A stretch of DNA of 64,000 nt from Rhipicephalus microplus (Eukaryota; Arthropoda; Arachnida; Ixodida; Ixodidae): NCBI RefSeq assembly GCF_043290135.1, contig NC_134700.1:158107553-158171552 (forward strand). Direction: 5' to 3'. Positions 35,323-47,350 of the stretch are shown here, one piece after another; the stretch's first letter is position 1, and every line of letters starts with the position of its first letter. Position numbers and translations under genes: made by a program. The notes beneath the pieces were generated by a model. The model did no database searches. It saw only the letters and a list, made by a program, of their open reading frames with translations, and was not told where the DNA came from.

Positions 35323-35520
35323 GGACTAACGGTTGCCCGGTAAGGTGTAAATGTGGGGATAAACAGTTGCTCTATAAGGTGCAAATGTGAGGACTAAATG
35401 TTAGTCCTCTGAGGTGGATTGTGGGACTAACGGATACTCACTAATGTATAAATGGGAGGACTAAACGTTAGTCTCTTGAGCTCGTCTGTGGGGACTAACT
35501 GTTAGACCCGGTGCCGTTAA
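35323..35520. repeat. Degenerate 34 bp tandem repeat, about six units
   Basis: Units begin near 35323, 35356, 35391, 35424, 35457 and 35492 with ggactaac-like words and continue ggtaaggtgtaaatgtg-like. Confidence 0.75.
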
Positions 35521-37769
35521 TCCTTAAAGGGATTAATGGTTGTGGCAGCCCAAAAGGATGAACCACACACCCTTTTACCTTAGAGGGCATGGGGTGCGTT
35601 GGCATGGAGACACGGATGGACAGTGTTACACAGGCTAGTCAAAGCGCTCTTTCGAATCTAATAACTTTCTCTGCTTAGAAATGCAGTCAAAAGTAAATTT
35701 CATGCTTTACAAACGCACTCGTCTTGTATACGCGCTTCACAATAGACCATGAAATATTGCAGTAACAATGCGTAGTGCAAGCGTGCGTTGCCATAGGGTG
35801 ACAACATAGGTGATTATGCGATTATCTTCATGGTTTAAAATCAGTCATCTACTGCAAAGGGCATTCACGCGCTACTGCACTCTCAGGGCCACGTAGTTGG
35901 TGCATAGCAAGTTTGCAAATATTTCATACGCTAAGTGTTTTAAGTATACGCACTAGGAAGAGGATATCGCTGTCGTATTCAACTTTTAAAGGCAAAGCTT
36001 AAGAGTCCCGCAATTTTTATACCAACCAGTGCTTTTGTTCACGCAGGATGTCACAAGCGAATAACTTGAGAAGGACTATGAGCCACCATGCCAGAACAGG
36101 CCGGCGAGCCGATCAGGGGTGAGGACCTGCTTGTTGGGCGTCATCTATTTAATTATGTAGCAGTAACGGCCCACTTTCTCTGGGGACGCCGAACTGTGTC
36201 AAAATACAGGCGCTGGTGAATGCCAACAACTCTAACGTCCGGCTGACTGTTCAGAGTGAGATGACCACTACTTTCGATGACGCTCTCTGCGACAGTCCTA
36301 CGTGCCACAGAGTGGTGGAACTGCTGCGAGCTGCGATCTACTTGTGTGCGTCTCCTTGCACTAGCTTTTACAGGTGACCCACTTCAAAGATGCCTTGAAT
36401 TTTCCCGCCAAGATTAATACCTTCATTATGTAGTCATTTACACCACGTCACTTAGCATGCAGTCATCCTATGAGCCTTGAACAGGGCTGCAGAGGGAAAC
36501 CGACGGCAGCAATTCGCACAGCCCAGAACTGCCGAAAGAATTCAAGTACCTCGTGACTTCTTTGTCAGTGTATAAATGTGTGCGTTTGTTTGTTTGTTTG
36601 TTTGTCATCTGCTGCAAAGTTTAAAGGGCGGAGTTTTCAGATGCCCTATTAGGAAACATTCTGCCGTTGCGCGCATATACAAAACGATATATGAGATTTC
36701 AAATAATATAAGTGATTTGCTCGCCTCATCACCTCAATATGTGTGCTTTAACCCTTGGGCATTTCTTCCGTTCTTAGTTTTCATGGGCGTAAAAAAAGTT
36801 ACTTTTTTCGGTGGAGGGGTTTCTACACCATCTTGAACACATGTGCGCTTGTGCGGGAGGGAGGTGTGCATGAAAATGCGTAAGAAATGCCGAACAGTAA
36901 CGCTTTGAACTCCCCTCTCGTACCTTCTTGCAAAGTTATTGTCTCGCTTCACGCAGCTCATCTTCATCCATTATTTTATTACAATAGTAATTGTATGCAC
37001 ACTCAAGGTGCGCTTAGTCGTCGCTGTCATGTTTCGTATAATGTCCAAACAGATGACACCACCCTACACGTCGTATGTTTCATGTGTGAGTGAAAGCGCT
37101 GAGCGTTGCAAACGAATGTGGCAGAAGCAGAGATGAAACAAACTATAGAGACAGTAGCCGGGCACTGCACTTTACCCCGGCCGACCGTAGGCGTTGTTGC
37201 TCCCGGGTGCGCCTATGTTTAGAGGGGATCAGCAGACGCCTCGCAGCTTCGCACGTGTTGTGCTCTCGTCGCTAAGGTTGCGTTGAAGCTAGAGGCAACG
37301 TGAGGGTTACTTCCTGCTGGCTGTAGGAGTGAGCTGTATCGGAGCGAGCTGCTATTCTATTTTCGTATAACATTCCAATTTGTTGCTGTCAGATTATTTG
37401 CCTCGTTCTTCCGGCGAATTTGACCATTTTTTATTCTTTACCCGAAGTGTCCGAACGTCAGTACGTCAGCACGTCACTGCAGTTTTCTGAAAGCTGGCAG
37501 CTGCAGTTGTTGAACTGCACTAGATTCCCTTTTCTACCAATGCTAATTATCGATAATGATAGGACTATTACATCATCAATGCGATTCATGTGACGTTCGA
37601 AGAAAAGTGCTCATTTCCGCTGACTCACTTTCTATAGCTACTACGTGCCGTTTGCATGCTCACTGCAAGAACCAATGCAAATACACCGAAAGTTTACATG
37701 CCTTTATTAAACCAACAGTCTTATATGTATCGTTAGTGAAACTCACGTGCCAAGGCGACAAAGATGAAA
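35521..37769. other. No gene supported
   Basis: Only short ORFs; a (TTTG) run at 36583-36605. No domain recognised. Confidence 0.4.
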
Positions 37770-38235
37770 AAAATCACAGCATATCCACGAAGTAGATAAT
37801 GATGAGTGGGGCGAAGCGTCGTCAGCCCGTCCGTGCTTCCGTCCGTCCACGCCACCATCGGTGCGTCCATCCATGCGCCCGTCTGTCTGTCCGTGCGTCC
37901 ATTCGTCCATACGTCCATCCGTCCGTACGTCCGCGCGTCCGTCCATCTGTCCCTCTGTCTTCTAATATGTCTGTCCGTCCGTTCTGTCCGTCCATCTAGT
38001 GAACACCCCAAGTACCACCATCTCGCATACCCTGTGGCACATACCCGCTCCGCGCTTCCGTACATCCGTCCGCCTGTCTGCTAGTCTGTCTATCCGTCCA
38101 TCCATGCGTCCATCCGTGCGTTCATCTAGTGAACACTCCAAGTACCTCCATCTCCCATCTCTCATGCCGGTGGCTACGTACGACAACGACGGAGGATGGA
38201 CAGACCCACGCCTTAAGGAGCTTCGCCCCTAAAAC
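37770..38235 (+). repeat. GTCC-rich minisatellite element, copy C
   Basis: The head (atatccacgaagtag, gtggggcgaagc) is at 37780-37818 and the minisatellite at 37828-38000. A second similar block with the shared words aacaccccaagtaccacc and aacactccaagtacctcc follows, and the tail gagcttcgcccctaaaa is at 38219-38235. Head and tail form a 10 bp inverted pair ggggcgaagc. Confidence 0.8.
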
Positions 38236-39039
38236 AGTGATAAAGAGAAACACAGAAAAAGATAGAAGGTAAGAGATAGGAAAAGAGATAACAGGTGCAA
38301 AGCCAGATAAATATGTAAAACATGAGAGACCGATTACATGGAGAAAGCGATGGCAAGGCAAAAACTTAAATATAAAGAGAAAGAGAATAAAAGAGAGATC
38401 AACAGTGAGCCAGAGAAAGAGATATACAGCAACATACACAAGCAAGAAGATTGAAAAGAGTAAGTGAAAGCATAGCTGTGCATGTACAGTAATAACAAGT
38501 ATAGTTAGCCATGTGGTGTAGAAGAGCTGTTACTTTCATGAACCGACACGTGCTCTTTTCGTCCTCTTCTTCGTCTTCTGCTTGTAGTCTACCAGCTCTG
38601 CTGTGATCAACCCTTGCGCAACTTCTTGCTAAATGAGCTAATTGTTTTTACAGGTGAAGCAACTTAGGGCGGAGCCTCACTGGGAGTTTCATGAGTGTGA
38701 GACAAACACAAAAACAAATATCACGATAGACTAATATAAATAGTAATTGGGACAAGGTAATGTAAAAGACCTAGAAGCCTAATCCCTTTATACTAGTCGG
38801 TGACTTCATTTTACGCTCGCGTTAAAACTACCAATATCTGTTTTCGCCGTTTCTGGGTAGATATAAACTGTAAATAACTCGTGGCACATGCTTAGTTGCA
38901 TACCCGTGGCACATACTCGCCGAACGGAACCCAGAAATTTACATTAGACGAACAACAATCAGGGTGAAACAATACAAAACACCTACAAGCACAAACCCTT
39001 TTTATACTAGTCGGCAATTCCAAAGTAAAAAATTGCTTC
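38236..39039. other. Purine-rich low-complexity stretch, no gene
   Basis: 38240-38470 is strongly A/G-rich (repeated agagaaa words). A short segment ending ttatactagtcgg is repeated near 38788 and 39001. Confidence 0.5.
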
Positions 39040-39705
39040 CAAATCTACATGTTACACCGCAAATGTAGTCGAAAAACGATAGTCTTGCGTCTGTAGAGAG
39101 TGCACAAAACGTTTATTTGATGTTCTGCGCAAGAAAATTGGTAAAGAGTATTCTGGAGGCGCTGCGTTAGAGTGCCTCGAGCGTGTAGCGGAGGCTAACG
39201 AGTGCATCGAAGCACGTTTGACACAAGCGCCATCTGGCAGTTATCTTCAAAACGAAGGCGTGCAGCCCGTGGAGAAGGATGCGCGCCAGTCTCGGGGGTG
39301 ATAAGGCGTAAAACGCAAAACGACGGGCAGGTGCCACCACCGTGACGTCGTAGTAAAGCGTTGGAAACACCTCTTTGAGCATCGCGTTGCACTTCAGCGC
39401 AGCGCGATAAACGCTACATTCCTTAGAAATAGTTGTGTGTGCCTCTCCTCGTATAAAGGCAGACATACAAAACCTCGAAGTGTTGGTATGGACCCTCAGA
39501 TAGGCGCAATGATTACTTTTTAATTGTACAATCGCACAACTATCAACGCATAACCTTGAGCAATATTGGTGGATGCTGCGAATAAGGTTGGCCGTTCGAT
39601 GCCGTTTGAGGTATTGTTAGGGCGGACAAACAGACAAATGTACAGACAGACAGATCAAAATTTTTTTGTCGAAGGTCCTTAAGAAAGACTATCGTCTTTA
39701 AAATT
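39040..39705 (+). repeat. MITE family with AAGACGATAGTCTT ends, copy 1
   Basis: The left inner end is aaacgatagtcttgcg (39075-39090) and the right end aagactatcgtcttta (39686-39701). They are inverted and themselves partly palindromic. Near the right end a short ACAG run (39638-39655) is present. Two more copies lie at 57763 and 59515. Confidence 0.75.
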
Positions 39706-39853
39706 ATGGGCCTTACGACCTAGCTTTGTCGTTGGCTCTTCATGTCACATCATGTCACTATATGTCGCTCAATTTAAACTATATAATGTGATGACATAGG
39801 GTGATATAACGATATAAAGAGTCGAAGAAAAAGCTAGGTCTTAAGGTTCATAA
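39704..39853. repeat. Foldback sequence
   Basis: Outer arms 39704-39727 and 39830-39853 match inverted at about 20 of 24 positions (core gacctagctt). Inner parts pair more weakly around a 30 bp AT-rich centre. Confidence 0.6.
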
Positions 39854-39859
39854 TGTCTA

Positions 39860-40207
39860 CTTTGATGTCGCCGACTACTATAAGAAAAGTTTGTGCTTGA
39901 AGGTGCTTTATATTGTTTCACCCTAATTGTTGTTCGTTTAATGTAAATGTTTTTTTAATGGAGGAAACGCGCCAGCTGTCTCCATCGCATATAACATGGA
40001 TAACCTGCTGTCGACCCGCTGAGCCTTAATGAGACGACAGGACTCGTACTATTGGCCTTACTTCGTACGATAATCTAGCTTGTTGCTATCGCGGTAACTG
40101 CCACGCCTTTGCTGTGAAACTGCGACTTTTTTTATCAGTTTGAAATTTCTCGCAGTGATGTGATGCTTTTAACGCTGCCAGGCACGTCAGTAGACGTGTC
40201 AGTCCGT
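39860..40207. other. No gene seen
   Basis: Nothing recognised. Confidence 0.4.
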
Positions 40208-40211
40208 TTAA

Positions 40212-40816
40212 AGGCCAACTCCGGTGATTTTTCGACCATGTCAATGTTATGGTGCTTTTATGTTTATGAGAGACCCTTGTCACGAATCCAGTAGCTGGAA
40301 CGCTCAGCAAATTAGAAAATAATTTTTAATAAGAAGAAATGTGCAACACCGAAACCGAAACCTGACCGGGTGGCCTGTCTGCGTATGACGTACTATTTGG
40401 TAAGAACAGGAGGCGGTATGCTGGTCCCGAGGGTGCGTAGCATGAAAACTGCGAAAGCCAGACCAGTGAAGCACAGGCCAAACACCATAGGAGTAGGAAG
40501 AAAGCTTTCATGTGCTATACCCGCGCCAAAGATCGACGCCGTCACTTTGTGGACAGCGCAATAAACGCTGTAGTGGCCCAAGTAGCGATGCCATCGGCTG
40601 CGTCACTTCGGTTGACATGCAAAACGTGACGTCACGCAGACAGTGTTGCCAATAATTCTGGCAAGCAAGATGAGCCTTTTGAGGCAATCTTTAAAATTAA
40701 TTTGCAAACAATCAACGCATCTCTCAAGCCTGTAATTTAGCATAAATGTGCAAAGTAACGCAACCAGCGAATTTCATTGAGATCCATTGACCTCGAAAAA
40801 TCGCCGGAGTTGGCCT
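40212..40816. mobile_element. MITE with long terminal inverted repeats
   Basis: The left end aggccaactccggtgattt and the inverted right end agree at all but one of about 23 positions, through tttttcga. TTAA precedes the left end (40208-40211) and TTAG follows the right (40817-40820), a TTAA duplication with one change. The interior has no convincing gene. Confidence 0.75.
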
Positions 40817-40946
40817 TTAGGTATGTTTCCTCTCGCCACTAACTTTTTTATGCACTAGCAACGTTCGTACAGGCCAACATTTGATACTGACTGGTGTTGG
40901 AGGAAAAGGGAGGCAGGTTTTCATATACTGTTGTTTTTGAGCTTGT

Positions 40947-41206
40947 GATTGAATGATTGATTGATTGATTGATTGATACGTGGCTTTAAACGTTCCAAAA
41001 GCACCATATGATTATGAGAGACGCCGTAGTGGAGGGCTCTGGAAATTTCGACCACCTGGGGTTCTTAACGTGCACTCAAAGCTGAGCACACGGGCCTACA
41101 AAATTCCCGCCTCCATCGTAAATGCAGCCGCTGCAGCCGGAATTCGATCGCACGACCTGGGGGTCGGCAGCCGAGTATCTTAGCCACTAGACCACCGCGG
41201 CGGGGC
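40947..41206 (-). repeat. tRNA-derived SINE (Ruka-like), copy 4
   Basis: The (ATTG)n tail is at 40948-40977, then the SINE body, with the tRNA-like head at the right (accaccgcggcgggg, about 41191-41205). Flanks share tttttgagcttgt (40934-40946) and gttttcgagcttgt (41207-41220), a probable target duplication with one gap. Confidence 0.85.
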
Positions 41207-41360
41207 GTTTTCGAGCTTGTAGTTACCACTTGTAATTCCTGCAAGAGCCCACATGTAAACTAATCTTAGCAAACTTCCTTTCGCTATTAGTACACGCAAA
41301 GCCAAAAACATTCACAGCATATTCACGGAGATAATGGTGATAAGTGGGGCGAAGCGTTTG

Positions 41361-41392
<32 letters not shown>

Positions 41393-41463
41393 AGACGGAC
41401 GGACAAGTGGATGCTTCGACACACATCATCACTCACTCCGTGGATACGCTGTGAATCGAATCT
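41207..41463 (+). repeat. GTCC-rich family, short copy D with (TGCC)n
   Basis: The family head (gtggggcgaagcg, about 41345-41357) is followed directly by seven TGCC units (41360-41391) and a shortened tail. It looks like an internally collapsed member of the minisatellite-element family. Confidence 0.65.
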
Positions 41464-41651
41464 ATCCTCATTAATCGTCAATTATACGAAAACCACTAAC
41501 ACCGTCTTTTGATAATATTACAAAGACATACACACAACGCCAGGTAGTCAGCAATTTATCCTCATTATTCGTCAATTATACGAAAACCACTAACGCCATC
41601 TTGTGATAATATTTACAAAGACATACACACAACGCCAGGTAGTCAGCAATT
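41464..41651. repeat. 94 bp tandem duplication
   Basis: Two units begin atcctcatta at 41464 and 41558 and end gtcagcaatt, with only a few differences. Confidence 0.85.
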
Positions 41652-43410
41652 CTTTAAACTAACTAGAAGTGGCTACCACTACAACATGCCATTACGAAGG
41701 GACGACCCACACCCCGATGAGTTTCGCCACTGAAAAGCGGGCTTCACCTTTAAGGACTCATACCGCGGAGCAGCTAACTTAAAAGGGTTTTATTGCACAC
41801 CTGCTGGACTGCGATAAAGCGGCGTCCACGTCGAAATATGCAGACAACAATCTTTAAAAATAGTTCGGTGAGGTGCTGGCTGTGTGTTTGATTGAATAAA
41901 TCTAACAAATTCCAACAGTTCGTCAAGAAGACTTGAGGTCGTGAAACTCGCCGCACACTGGGGCAGCCTTTACTATGCGGAGGACACGTTGCCAGAATGC
42001 ATCGACGCGCCAGCTAGCGACGAGACACGACGAGACACCTGCTGGAGGGCGCATGCGCGTCCCTTTTTACCACTTGGCCTCTCATATCGCTCTGTTGGAC
42101 ATGGTTACAGCGCTCGTAGCCAAATCGACAACTGGGTGTCGCTTTCTTTGCTCCATCGAATCTGCGCTGTTCTTTTACGTAGCGGCTGTGACGGGGCCGG
42201 TTCAAGCGCCGGCTCACGTTGTTATTGACAGCGGTTGATTAGGATAAGTAAACATAGCGAGCATCCCACAACCTGACTAAGCCAAACACAGAAAATTAAT
42301 TTTTCTCAGACCAGCTTGCCTTTGTCGGGCTAATCCAAGTTGCACCTAAATGAGCTTAGTTAAGTCAAAGTTAATGTAGCTTAAATTATTCAAACATGAA
42401 TAAGTACACTGCATTAAAGACTTTTACTCTCAAAAGCGTTGTATGCAACATCAGATGTCTATATTAGGTGAATAGAGGCCTGAATTGCATAATTATGTGA
42501 CATCAAACACGAGTACTTCAGTTGGGCTTTGATGTCACACACATTATTCAGTGATATTCATAATTATTGTTAAGGCTAATGCGATTTATATTTAGGTAAA
42601 TGAAACTCGACTTGATTAAGTGTAATCAGCATTTTTCCGAGCTTGCATTCCCTGAGCTCATGAGAATGCCACTTCAATTACTTAATTATTAGTGTTTTAA
42701 TAGGATGATGCCTAATAAAGCTGTTTTATGAGGGGATGTGGCGCACGAACGCGATAGATATAAACGGTCAAAGTGTCTTTGGTTCGCTGACAAATGCTTC
42801 ACATTTAAGATCCTTTGCTCTCTCTCTCTCTTCTTCTCTCTACTTCTACAATTACACTTGTCAACATGATGTAATGACGATGACAATAAAGAAAGTGACA
42901 CCTGCCAGGCGATATTGGCTGGTCGGTTTAAGTAAAGTAGAAACAGCGATAATGACTTCAAAAATTGCGCGCACTTTTTAACACGACCAGGTAAATAATA
43001 CTTCTGTCGGAAGTTCAACGCTGAAGAAAAAAAACACAAACACGAACAATGTATTTTCCAGATGATAGAACGTGATATCGCGTGTAAAATCCGGAGATTT
43101 AATTCGAAGGTGCAACGAGTTTAAGATGCTGTCATATACTCCAGCGAAAAAGAACCTTGATCTCCGTGTCACATGCCATCGCTTGTTTTTGTCTTCTTAT
43201 CGCGCCCGATGTGTTTACTGTCTTCAACATAATGCAGTCTGTTTAGTAGTGGCATTGTATGCATTCTTGAAGTTTATGAAGCAAGGCACCGGAATATTCC
43301 GTTGCGACTACGCGCTTATCCGTATATTTTCTTTTATTCGTGCTCCTGGTTAGCGCCGAAACACTCTTTCCCTAGTTATGCACCAACTAGATCGACAGAA
43401 GACGCTTCTA
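41652..43410. other. No gene supported
   Basis: Small ORFs only; a CT-rich run at 42818-42846. No domain or element recognised. Confidence 0.4.
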
Positions 43411-43641
43411 ATATGTGCGGTTTAACGTCCCAAAGCCACCATATATTTATGGGAGACGCCGTAGTGGAAGGCTCCGGAAATTTCGACCACCTGGGGTTCT
43501 TTACCGTGCACCCAAATCTGAGCACACGGGCATACAACATTTTCATTTCCATCGAAGATGCATTCGCCACAACTGGGATAAGATCCCGTGACCTGCGGGT
43601 CAGCAGCCGAGTATATCTTGGCCACTAGACCACCGCCGCGG
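43411..43641 (-). repeat. tRNA-derived SINE (Ruka-like), copy 5
   Basis: Minus-strand copy with the head at the right (accaccgccgcgg). Its (AATC) tail is largely lost and no clear target duplication was found. Confidence 0.8.
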
Positions 43642-44317
43642 ATCAATATATTTACTCGGACAAATACTTTTATATTTTGCACCGTTCCTATTCAAGCACC
43701 ACTACGGTATATACCACGCACATTCATCTATGCTCTTTAGAACCACAGGAAAACTCCAATTTATTTTCGTAAGAACCTTCTAAATAGCAAAAATGAAGTT
43801 CCGTCGGCCTCATGCTATAAACGGCTGGTTATAAATTTCCCTCTCATAAGAGGTTTGCGCAGTCATCGTCTTACTTTGATGCTTGTTAATGGCTTAGTAT
43901 GTTTTAATAGCGACGCTTTGGCATTAATATACTGGGGGATCGCGAAAAAGAAAGAGCCGTAAAACATGACAACTGGAAAACAATCACCGATAAAGTAAAA
44001 ACAATCACAGTACATAGAAAAGCAATGGCGTAACGGAGAAAAGCACCAGCTTCGTTGTTTAGCCTGCCTTCACGATATATCGCAGTAGCAGTTTTTCACG
44101 TCGTTTAAAATCCGAGCTATCGCTGACCGTGTATCTCACTGATGACACAAGTTCGGTACTGGTTGGTATGCTTATACTGCATTGGTTTACCATTTAAAAA
44201 CCCAGTGACACGCGCGAGTTTTTTGTTCAGCAGTTTAGGTGAACGCAAAGGAAAAAGGCAATGCAAAGCAAAGCTGAACAGCAAGAATCGCTGGAGCTAC
44301 ATCTCGGACGCTCCCTA
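43642..44317. other. Downstream of the SLC6 gene, no other gene
   Basis: Probable 3' untranslated and intergenic sequence of the minus-strand transporter gene. No AATAAA was assigned with confidence. Confidence 0.4.
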
Positions 44318-44776
44318 TCACTTGTTCTCTTTATCTACGTGATCCAGCGTATTCGAAGTGTCCTTCCCATGGCTCAGCGTCGTCGCCGTCGTGGGTTCAA
44401 GGGCCGTATTAGTCGCCGTCGTCGTGGCTCGAGAAGTGTCCCCCGTCGCGGTGGTGGGAACCGTGCTGGTTGTCGGCAACACCAAGGCGTCCGACGCGGC
44501 ATTCGCTCTTTGAAAGTTGGCGATCACGTCGGGTGACTTATCGTTGACGGTGGGTGCGGACTCAATAACCTCCGTATATTGAGCCCCGAAGTATTCCTCG
44601 TTCGCGTGCTCCAGGGCCATCGAAGGCCTCGCTAAACTGGCCTTCGACGAGGACGACAGAGGATGTCGCCCTGCTGGAAGGGCGTTTCTTTCCGCCAGGA
44701 AGGCGACGTACCGCGCCTTCTGGTCGGGGTCCTTGGGGCCGTAGCCCGGCTCCGGCTCCATGGCTGCGTACAGGTC
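44318..44776 (-). CDS. SLC6-type transporter, last exon (cytosolic tail)
   Basis: An acceptor CTCGCAG precedes 44776 and the frame runs to a stop at 44318-44320, 152 codons. It begins DLYAAMEPEPGYGPKDPDQ and KARYVAFLAE. The GYGP followed by Arg-x-x-Tyr corresponds to the conserved WGP...R..Y in the C-terminal tail of SLC6 carriers, with Tyr in place of Trp. The rest is a long Thr/Ala/Ser-rich tail (TTSTVPTTATGDTSRATTT) with no membrane span, probably disordered and cytosolic. The phase (0) fits the end of the exon at 46160-46005. Confidence 0.82.
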   Translation of the reverse strand, partial: DLYAAMEPEPGYGPKDPDQKARYVAFLAERNALPAGRHPLSSSSKASLARPSMALEHANEEYFGAQYTEVIESAPTVNDKSPDVIANFQRANAASDALVLPTTSTVPTTATGDTSRATTTATNTALEPTTATTLSHGKDTSNTLDHVDKENK

Positions 44777-46004
44777 CTGCGAGGATATTCGAAGTAATCA
44801 GTCTTCGACGATGCTGACTGACTGTCTTACTGTGGCTTGGAGGTGTAGGTAAAGGAGCGTATGGCTCCGACCGGCCGGCGACGTCAAGTCGAGCCAAGTT
44901 TATTGCCAATGAATACACGATACAGGGTTGCCGCAGGCATGTGTGGCTATTTATCGGTCGAATCTAATAATTGTAATGAAAACAGGTTTATGAATGGAAG
45001 TGCATTCAATTGGTTCACAAATATGTGTGCTTAAGCAATAACAGCGCAGTTCACAACATTTCGTTATCAGTGATCACTAAAAAAATCTGACTAACATAAA
45101 AACTACCACCATAAAATGAATGGCAGCATGGTTCTTGCCAGAGCATTCAGCATGGTTGAGCATTACGATGTATAAATCTTGCTTAGTTCAGAAGACTCGG
45201 ACTGGCAGTTGCCAATAAACGAAGCTGTACCATTTATTTGTATCGGAAGAACCGCTCAGCCGATGAAGACTAACGCAGTTCATTTGGTCATAACAGCGCA
45301 CTGTGCTTTCTACGACATGGTAACTGAACCACTTCACACAACAGAACGCAGATGCTGAGGGCATGTACCACGGATACTGTTGCCTAAGTAACATTCTGTA
45401 GCTTCACACTACTCTCCGCATATCGCGAAGAACTGCACAAATGAGGCACTGGATGGGTAGAGGCAATGACACGGGAAATTAGAAAGCGCATCGTGGTATA
45501 ATTGTGGCAGAACATTCGTGTTCCCATGAGAGTGCGCAGGGTTACTTTCACGGAAACGAATGTTCATCGCAGCTCCTTCTCCCTATTAATTCAATGCATG
45601 GGGCAAGCTTTGCGCCCCCCTCTTAGCTTACTATGGAGAAGAGAAGGGGCTCTTTGCTCTCCTCGTGTGCAAGCCTATGCTTGTTCTACCACATTTTGAG
45701 ACCCCCGTCATACAACCCTATTGGCGCCACAATAAAAGTTTAAAAAAGTACCTAAAGACTGTTGTCAGTTTTGAGAAAGTCATGGTTATAAGGGGTCATT
45801 TTCGCATTAGAAGTCATGAATCTTCATGCCTTACGGACCCACGAGCGCTTGTTTCCACAACCAGCTTTTCATTTTGTGGTGTTTGGGTTGGGTCGACGTC
45901 TCCTCTCGTCCTTGTTATAGAGAGCCACGCTTCCGAAATTCCCAATACTGACTCGGCCACTTTTTTTTTTCTTCTACCTCTTCTGTATACGGGCGATCAC
46001 TCAC
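44777..46004 (-). other. SLC6 gene, last intron
   Basis: Donor GTGAGT at 46004-45999 and acceptor CTCGCAG at 44777-44783. No embedded gene seen. Confidence 0.7.
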
Positions 46005-46160
46005 GTATTTATTCTCGGCCAGGGCGTGGAGTACAAACGCTCCGACGATGACGATGACAGAGCCGAAAACGAACATGATGACCGGGTTTGCCCACTCGGA
46101 CCCTGGCGGCGCAGTGCGCAACAAGCTCGCTCTTGCAACCAGCGAAACCAAACTCATGAG
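46005..46160 (-). CDS. SLC6-type transporter, exon for TM11-TM12 region
   Basis: Exactly 52 codons between acceptor TTCTCGCAG and donor GTGAGT. The sequence LMSLVSLVARASLL is followed by PPGSEWANPVIMFVFGSVIV and ends AENKY. A short Pro-Trp loop (PPGSEWA) before a long hydrophobic span matches the YPPWA...GW segment before TM12 of the family. Entry phase is 0, whereas the exon at 59153 ends in phase 1. At least one exon (expected length 2 modulo 3, encoding the TM10-TM11 link) must therefore lie between them; it was not found. Confidence 0.8.
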
Positions 46161-46572
46161 CTGCGAGAAGAGTGAAGGTGCATCGGTTAGGTAGTGTACG
46201 TTGCACACGCATAGCTCTCGCGCAGTATGTTTCGACATGAAATATTCCTAAGAGATGAGACTGATGGGCAATTTTGTTGTGCGTAACTCGGAACAGCAGC
46301 GCTAAGATTCGCACGATAACAGATCAAGACGGGACACGGCACTTAACTAACAAATCGGTGATCGCATATATATGCGTTCAGGTCGCTTCGCTACGAGTTG
46401 CGGTTCGAAGCCACTGTGCAAGCGTACGCATTCACTAACCAACGATTAGGATCAACTTTAACGCGATAAATTGTTCAAGAGGTAGATATTAATTAAAGGA
46501 ATGTGGCAAGTTGCCCTCCAATCTGTTTATCAGAAGAAGAAGTGCTATTTTTGGTGCATCAGCTGTTTGTGT
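46161..46572 (-). other. SLC6 intron sequence
   Basis: No feature recognised. Confidence 0.4.
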
Positions 46573-47350
46573 GATATGCTTCGCCTTTTTTAGGGGCGAT
46601 GCTTCTTAAAGCGGCACCCGTTCGTCCCTCGTAGTAGTCGTAGTGTGTAATCAGTCTTACGTTTTCACCTGCAAGGTGGTGCCGGTGGGAGATTTCTCCT
46701 GTGCGTGGTTGAACAATAAAAAAAATCGAAGTGTGCGCGTTAACTAAAAGCCGAATTCTCCTGTCTCTCATTCCCCATTAGCAGCCATCGGCATGTACAT
46801 TGAGCACTATCTGACAAGAAAGGGTTGCTACGTTATACTCGCTGGGCGTAACCTCCGTGGTTTTAGAAAGGTTTAGCGAGCGTTGAGCCGCAGTGCCATG
46901 AATACAGTGAACTAGTATATACCATGAACTCGAGGTGGTTAAAGGTGGGAAGTAGACACGAAGCGCTAGCCGTAAGAAAGTGGGCGTGCGCCACCTCTCC
47001 TTTAGTCCTTGGAATGTCCGCTGGATTGCGGTGCTTTTATATGGGGAATATGTGATGAAAAGATGCGAGATGGTGGTACTTGGAGTGTTGAATAGATGGA
47101 CGAACGGACACACAGACAGATGCATGGACGGACGCACGGATGGCTGTACGGACGGATGGACGCATGGACGAACGCAGGGGTGGACGCACAGATGGACGTG
47201 CGGACGCACGAACAGACACACGCACGGACGGGCGGATGGACGCATGGACGGTCACACAGACAGACGGATGGACGGACGGAAGCAAGAACGAATGGACGGA
47301 TGGATGCTTCGCCCCACTCTCCATCATTCACTCCATGGATATCCTGCCAT
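46573..47350 (-). repeat. GTCC-rich minisatellite element, copy E (inverted)
   Basis: Reverse-complement counterpart of 25716-26466: same body, same tail (near 46580-46612) and same head (atgcttcgccccactctcc, 47305-47323). The minisatellite occupies about 47095-47300. It lies inside the large SLC6 intron. Confidence 0.8.

Noticed and set aside
35323..35520. A CRISPR-like array
   Set aside because: Eukaryotic context, degenerate contiguous 34 bp units without unique spacers; an ordinary tandem repeat.
38122..38445. Hydrophobic 107-codon minus-strand ORF resembling a membrane protein
   Set aside because: It is the complement of a purine-rich low-complexity stretch, which always reads as Phe/Leu/Ser-rich.
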